Part shown: piece by piece, positions 61,971 to 64,000 of the stretch
How the letters are laid out: each line of letters opens with the position of its first letter
How positions within the stretch are numbered: position 1 is the stretch's first letter
Source of the DNA: a candidate division FCPU426 bacterium
Lineage (GTDB): Bacteria; Oederibacteriota; Muellerivitia; Muellerivitales; Muellerivitaceae
Direction of reading: 5' to 3'
Assembly (NCBI GenBank): GCA_030041545.1
Contig: JASHNQ010000097.1
Coordinates: 1-64,000, forward strand
DNA length: 64,000 bases
Translations under genes and position numbers: made by a program
The notes under the pieces: model-generated
Database searches by the model: none
What the model saw: only the letters and a program-made list of their open reading frames with translations
What the model was told of the DNA's origin: nothing

Positions 61971-64000
61971 TGGCAGGCCTCGCAGGAGTTCGGGTTTTCC
62001 AGCGAACAGGCCACTGCCTGTCCGTCCGGTAGGGGGGCCGGGGTGGTCGCCTTGGAGGCCGCCACCTCCACCGTGGACTTGGCGATCCTGGTGGCGGGCC
62101 TCGAGCGCAGGTAATAGGTCGTCTTGAGCCCCTTCTTCCATGCGTACATGTACATGGAGGAGAGTTTGCCGATATTGGGGGATTCCATGAACAAGTTCAG
62201 CGACTGGCTTTGGTCGATAAAAGCTCCTCGGGACGCCGCCATGTCCACCAAGGACTTTTGGGGAATCTCCCAAACCGTGCGGTAAAGCTCCCGGATGGGA
62301 GCGGGGATATCCGTGACCTCCTGGATGGACCCCTCCCCCGCCTTGATCCGGTTTCGGATGGATTCGGTCCAAAGTCCCAGGTTCTTGAGCTCCGCCACCA
62401 GGTAGCGGTTGATCTGCATGAACTCGCCCGAAAGGGTCTCCCGCTTGAAGAGGTTGGAAACCTGGGGTTCGATGCACTCGTAACAGCCACAGAGGGAGGC
62501 GATGGTGGCCGTCGGGGCGATGGCGATCATGAGGGAATTGCGCAATCCGTGTTTCTTGATCCTCTCTCGCAATTCCTCCCACCGGCCCATCTCCTTCAGC
62601 GCGACGCCCCAAAGTTCGAACTGGAAGACACCCTCGGCCATACGGGTCTCTTTGAACGCCTCGTGGGCACCTTGCTTTTCAGCCAACTCGCAGGAAGCGG
62701 AAAGGGCGGCGAAATAGATCTCCTGTTGGATTTGGGTGGAAAGCTCCTGGGCCTGGGGGCTGTCAAAGGGAATCTTTATTTGGAAAAAGACGTCCTGGAG
62801 CCCCATGATCCCCAGCCCCACGGGGCGCCAGCGGCGGTTGGAATCCTCCGCCGAGGGGATGGCGTAATAGTTGATGTCGATCACCCGGTCCAGCTGCCGG
62901 ATGGCCAGGGCCACGTTGGCCCGCAGCTTCCCGAAATCGAACCCGCTGGAGGTGACGTGCCGCCCTAGGTTGAGCGACCCCAGGTTGCAGACCGCCGTTT
63001 CGTCCTTGGAGGTGACCTCCAAAATCTCGGTGCAAAGATTCGAGAGGTGGATGGTTCCGCCCTGGGCCGTCTGGTTGCCCTTGCGGTTGGCCGAATCCTT
63101 GAAGCACATCCAGCCGTTGCCCGTTTGGGCCAGGGTCCGCATCATCTTGGCATAAAGGTCCCGGGCCGAAACTTGTTTCGTGAAAAGGCCCTGGGCCTCG
63201 GCCTCCACATATACCTTCTCGAACCTTTCCCCGTAGAGGTCCGTCAATTGCGGGACAGCCTTGGGATCGAACAGGGACCACAGGGCCCCGTCCACGGCCC
63301 GCCTCATGAAAAGGTCCGGCACCCAGTTGGCCAGGTTGAGGTTGTAGGTGCGCCGGGCCCCGTCGCCGGTATTGTCCTTGAGCTCCAGGAATTCCTCAAT
63401 ATCCGCGTGCCAGGGTTCCAGGTAGACGCAGCAGGCTCCCTGGCGCTTACCCCCCTGGTTGACCGCGGCTACCGAGGAATCCAAGGTCTTGAGCCAAGGC
63501 ACGATCCCCGAGGAATGGCCGTTGGTGCCCTTGATCAGGGAACCCCGGCTCCGGATCCGGCTGTAGGCAATGCCGATGCCGCCCGCGAATTTCGAAAGAA
63601 GGGCGGCGTCGGTGTATTTTTGGTAGATGGATTCCAGGTCGTCTTGGGGCGAATCCAGGAGGAAACAGGACGAGAGTTGGGGGCGCCGGGTGCCCGAGTT
63701 GAACAGGGTGGGTGTGGAGGGCATGTATTCCAGCGAAGAGACGAGCCGGTAGAAATCCACGGCCTCGCCCGCGTCCTGGAATAAACCGCAGGCGATCCGC
63801 ATGAAGAAATATTGGGGGGTCTCAATGACATCGCGCGTGGTGGGATTCTTGAGAAGGTACCGGTCGTAAAGGGTCCTCAGCCCGAAGTATTCGAAGAGGT
63901 CGGTGGAATAAGATTCGATGGCCGTGTTCAACTTGCGGCTGTTCTCGGAGGCGGCCTTCACCATCTTCTTGTCCACCAACCCCAGTTTGGCGCCCGCTTC
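61967..64000 (-). CDS. nrdA: Class I ribonucleotide reductase large subunit NrdA, partial
   Basis: The gene enters from the right edge; 677 codons are inside. The barrel has LSSCFLLDSP (first redox Cys), NLCTEI (thiyl Cys and Glu), CNLGSLNL (second redox Cys) and APTATIASLCGCYECIEP; the C-terminal SCEACQ carries the CxxC relay to thioredoxin. A TTG at 63979 begins the last in-window segment but the frame continues open upstream, so the true start, and any ATP cone, lie outside. Operon with nrdB. Confidence 0.95.
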   Translation of the reverse strand, partial: EAGAKLGLVDKKMVKAASENSRKLNTAIESYSTDLFEYFGLRTLYDRYLLKNPTTRDVIETPQYFFMRIACGLFQDAGEAVDFYRLVSSLEYMPSTPTLFNSGTRRPQLSSCFLLDSPQDDLESIYQKYTDAALLSKFAGGIGIAYSRIRSRGSLIKGTNGHSSGIVPWLKTLDSSVAAVNQGGKRQGACCVYLEPWHADIEEFLELKDNTGDGARRTYNLNLANWVPDLFMRRAVDGALWSLFDPKAVPQLTDLYGERFEKVYVEAEAQGLFTKQVSARDLYAKMMRTLAQTGNGWMCFKDSANRKGNQTAQGGTIHLSNLCTEILEVTSKDETAVCNLGSLNLGRHVTSSGFDFGKLRANVALAIRQLDRVIDINYYAIPSAEDSNRRWRPVGLGIMGLQDVFFQIKIPFDSPQAQELSTQIQQEIYFAALSASCELAEKQGAHEAFKETRMAEGVFQFELWGVALKEMGRWEELRERIKKHGLRNSLMIAIAPTATIASLCGCYECIEPQVSNLFKRETLSGEFMQINRYLVAELKNLGLWTESIRNRIKAGEGSIQEVTDIPAPIRELYRTVWEIPQKSLVDMAASRGAFIDQSQSLNLFMESPNIGKLSSMYMYAWKKGLKTTYYLRSRPATRIAKSTVEVAASKATTPAPLPDGQAVACSLENPNSCEACQ

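Noticed and set aside
60972-62612. Long minus frame extending nrdB upstream to 62612.
   Set aside because: The upstream part is an out-of-frame reading of nrdA; nrdB homology begins at the ATG at 61970 that overlaps the nrdA stop.

Overview
The window is a gene-dense, moderately GC-rich bacterial chromosome segment from a diderm. The evidence for an outer membrane is a long YidC with a periplasmic domain, a TonB-dependent BtuB, a periplasmic HtrA, lipoproteins, and a WaaE-like LPS-core sugar transferase. Thr/Pro-rich linkers in secreted proteins, coding tails built from repeats, and a mixed gene order suggest an uncultivated lineage. I cannot assign a phylum from sequence alone. No rRNA, tRNA or CRISPR array was found.

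Region 1 (1-12133, all minus) holds an EVE-domain fragment; an envelope operon (DoxX-like, methyltransferase, WaaE-like transferase, membrane rhodanese); a STAS protein; a LuxR-type regulator; an HspR-like regulator with htrA; a sigma-70 factor with a perfect consensus promoter; a UPF0104-type flippase; a VapBC pair; and a large membrane glycosyltransferase with a PA14 tail. Region 2 (12163-25900) is accessory. It contains a helical-repeat protein, a lipoprotein, a beta-barrel gene beside its decayed paralogue, a decayed phd-parE module, a MITE-like element, another VapBC, and a lower-GC island (19020-24570) bounded by a 32-bp inverted repeat that carries a giant membrane patatin and a secreted Thr/Pro-rich protein. 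A FecR-like lipoprotein follows.

Region 3 (25952-50568, mostly minus) is a rearranged replication-origin neighbourhood. Reading along the minus strand it runs rpmH, rnpA, yidD, yidC, jag, mnmE, (insertions), mnmG, rsmG, a perfect parS site, recF, dciA, gyrB, (vapBC), gyrA, then a degenerate histidine kinase. dnaA, dnaN, parA and parB are absent. Insertions between these housekeeping genes are mostly toxin-antitoxin modules, a histidine phosphatase and a GGDEF protein.

Region 4 (50789-60956) is devoted to cobalamin: cobU, an HTH protein, cobT, a toxin-antitoxin pair, cobS and a CbiX-like chelatase on plus; btuB with a cobalamin riboswitch, cbiA and btuF on minus; then a CWC-motif protein with a second, non-secreted cobalamin-binding protein. 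The window ends in nrdB and a partial nrdA, an oxygen-dependent class I ribonucleotide reductase.

The strongest themes are: seven toxin-antitoxin loci in 64 kb, three of them splitting conserved gene pairs; palindromic repeats that have become coding sequence in the kinase, jag and cbiA; and a second, diverged gyrB 3' end beside the vapBC module between gyrB and gyrA.
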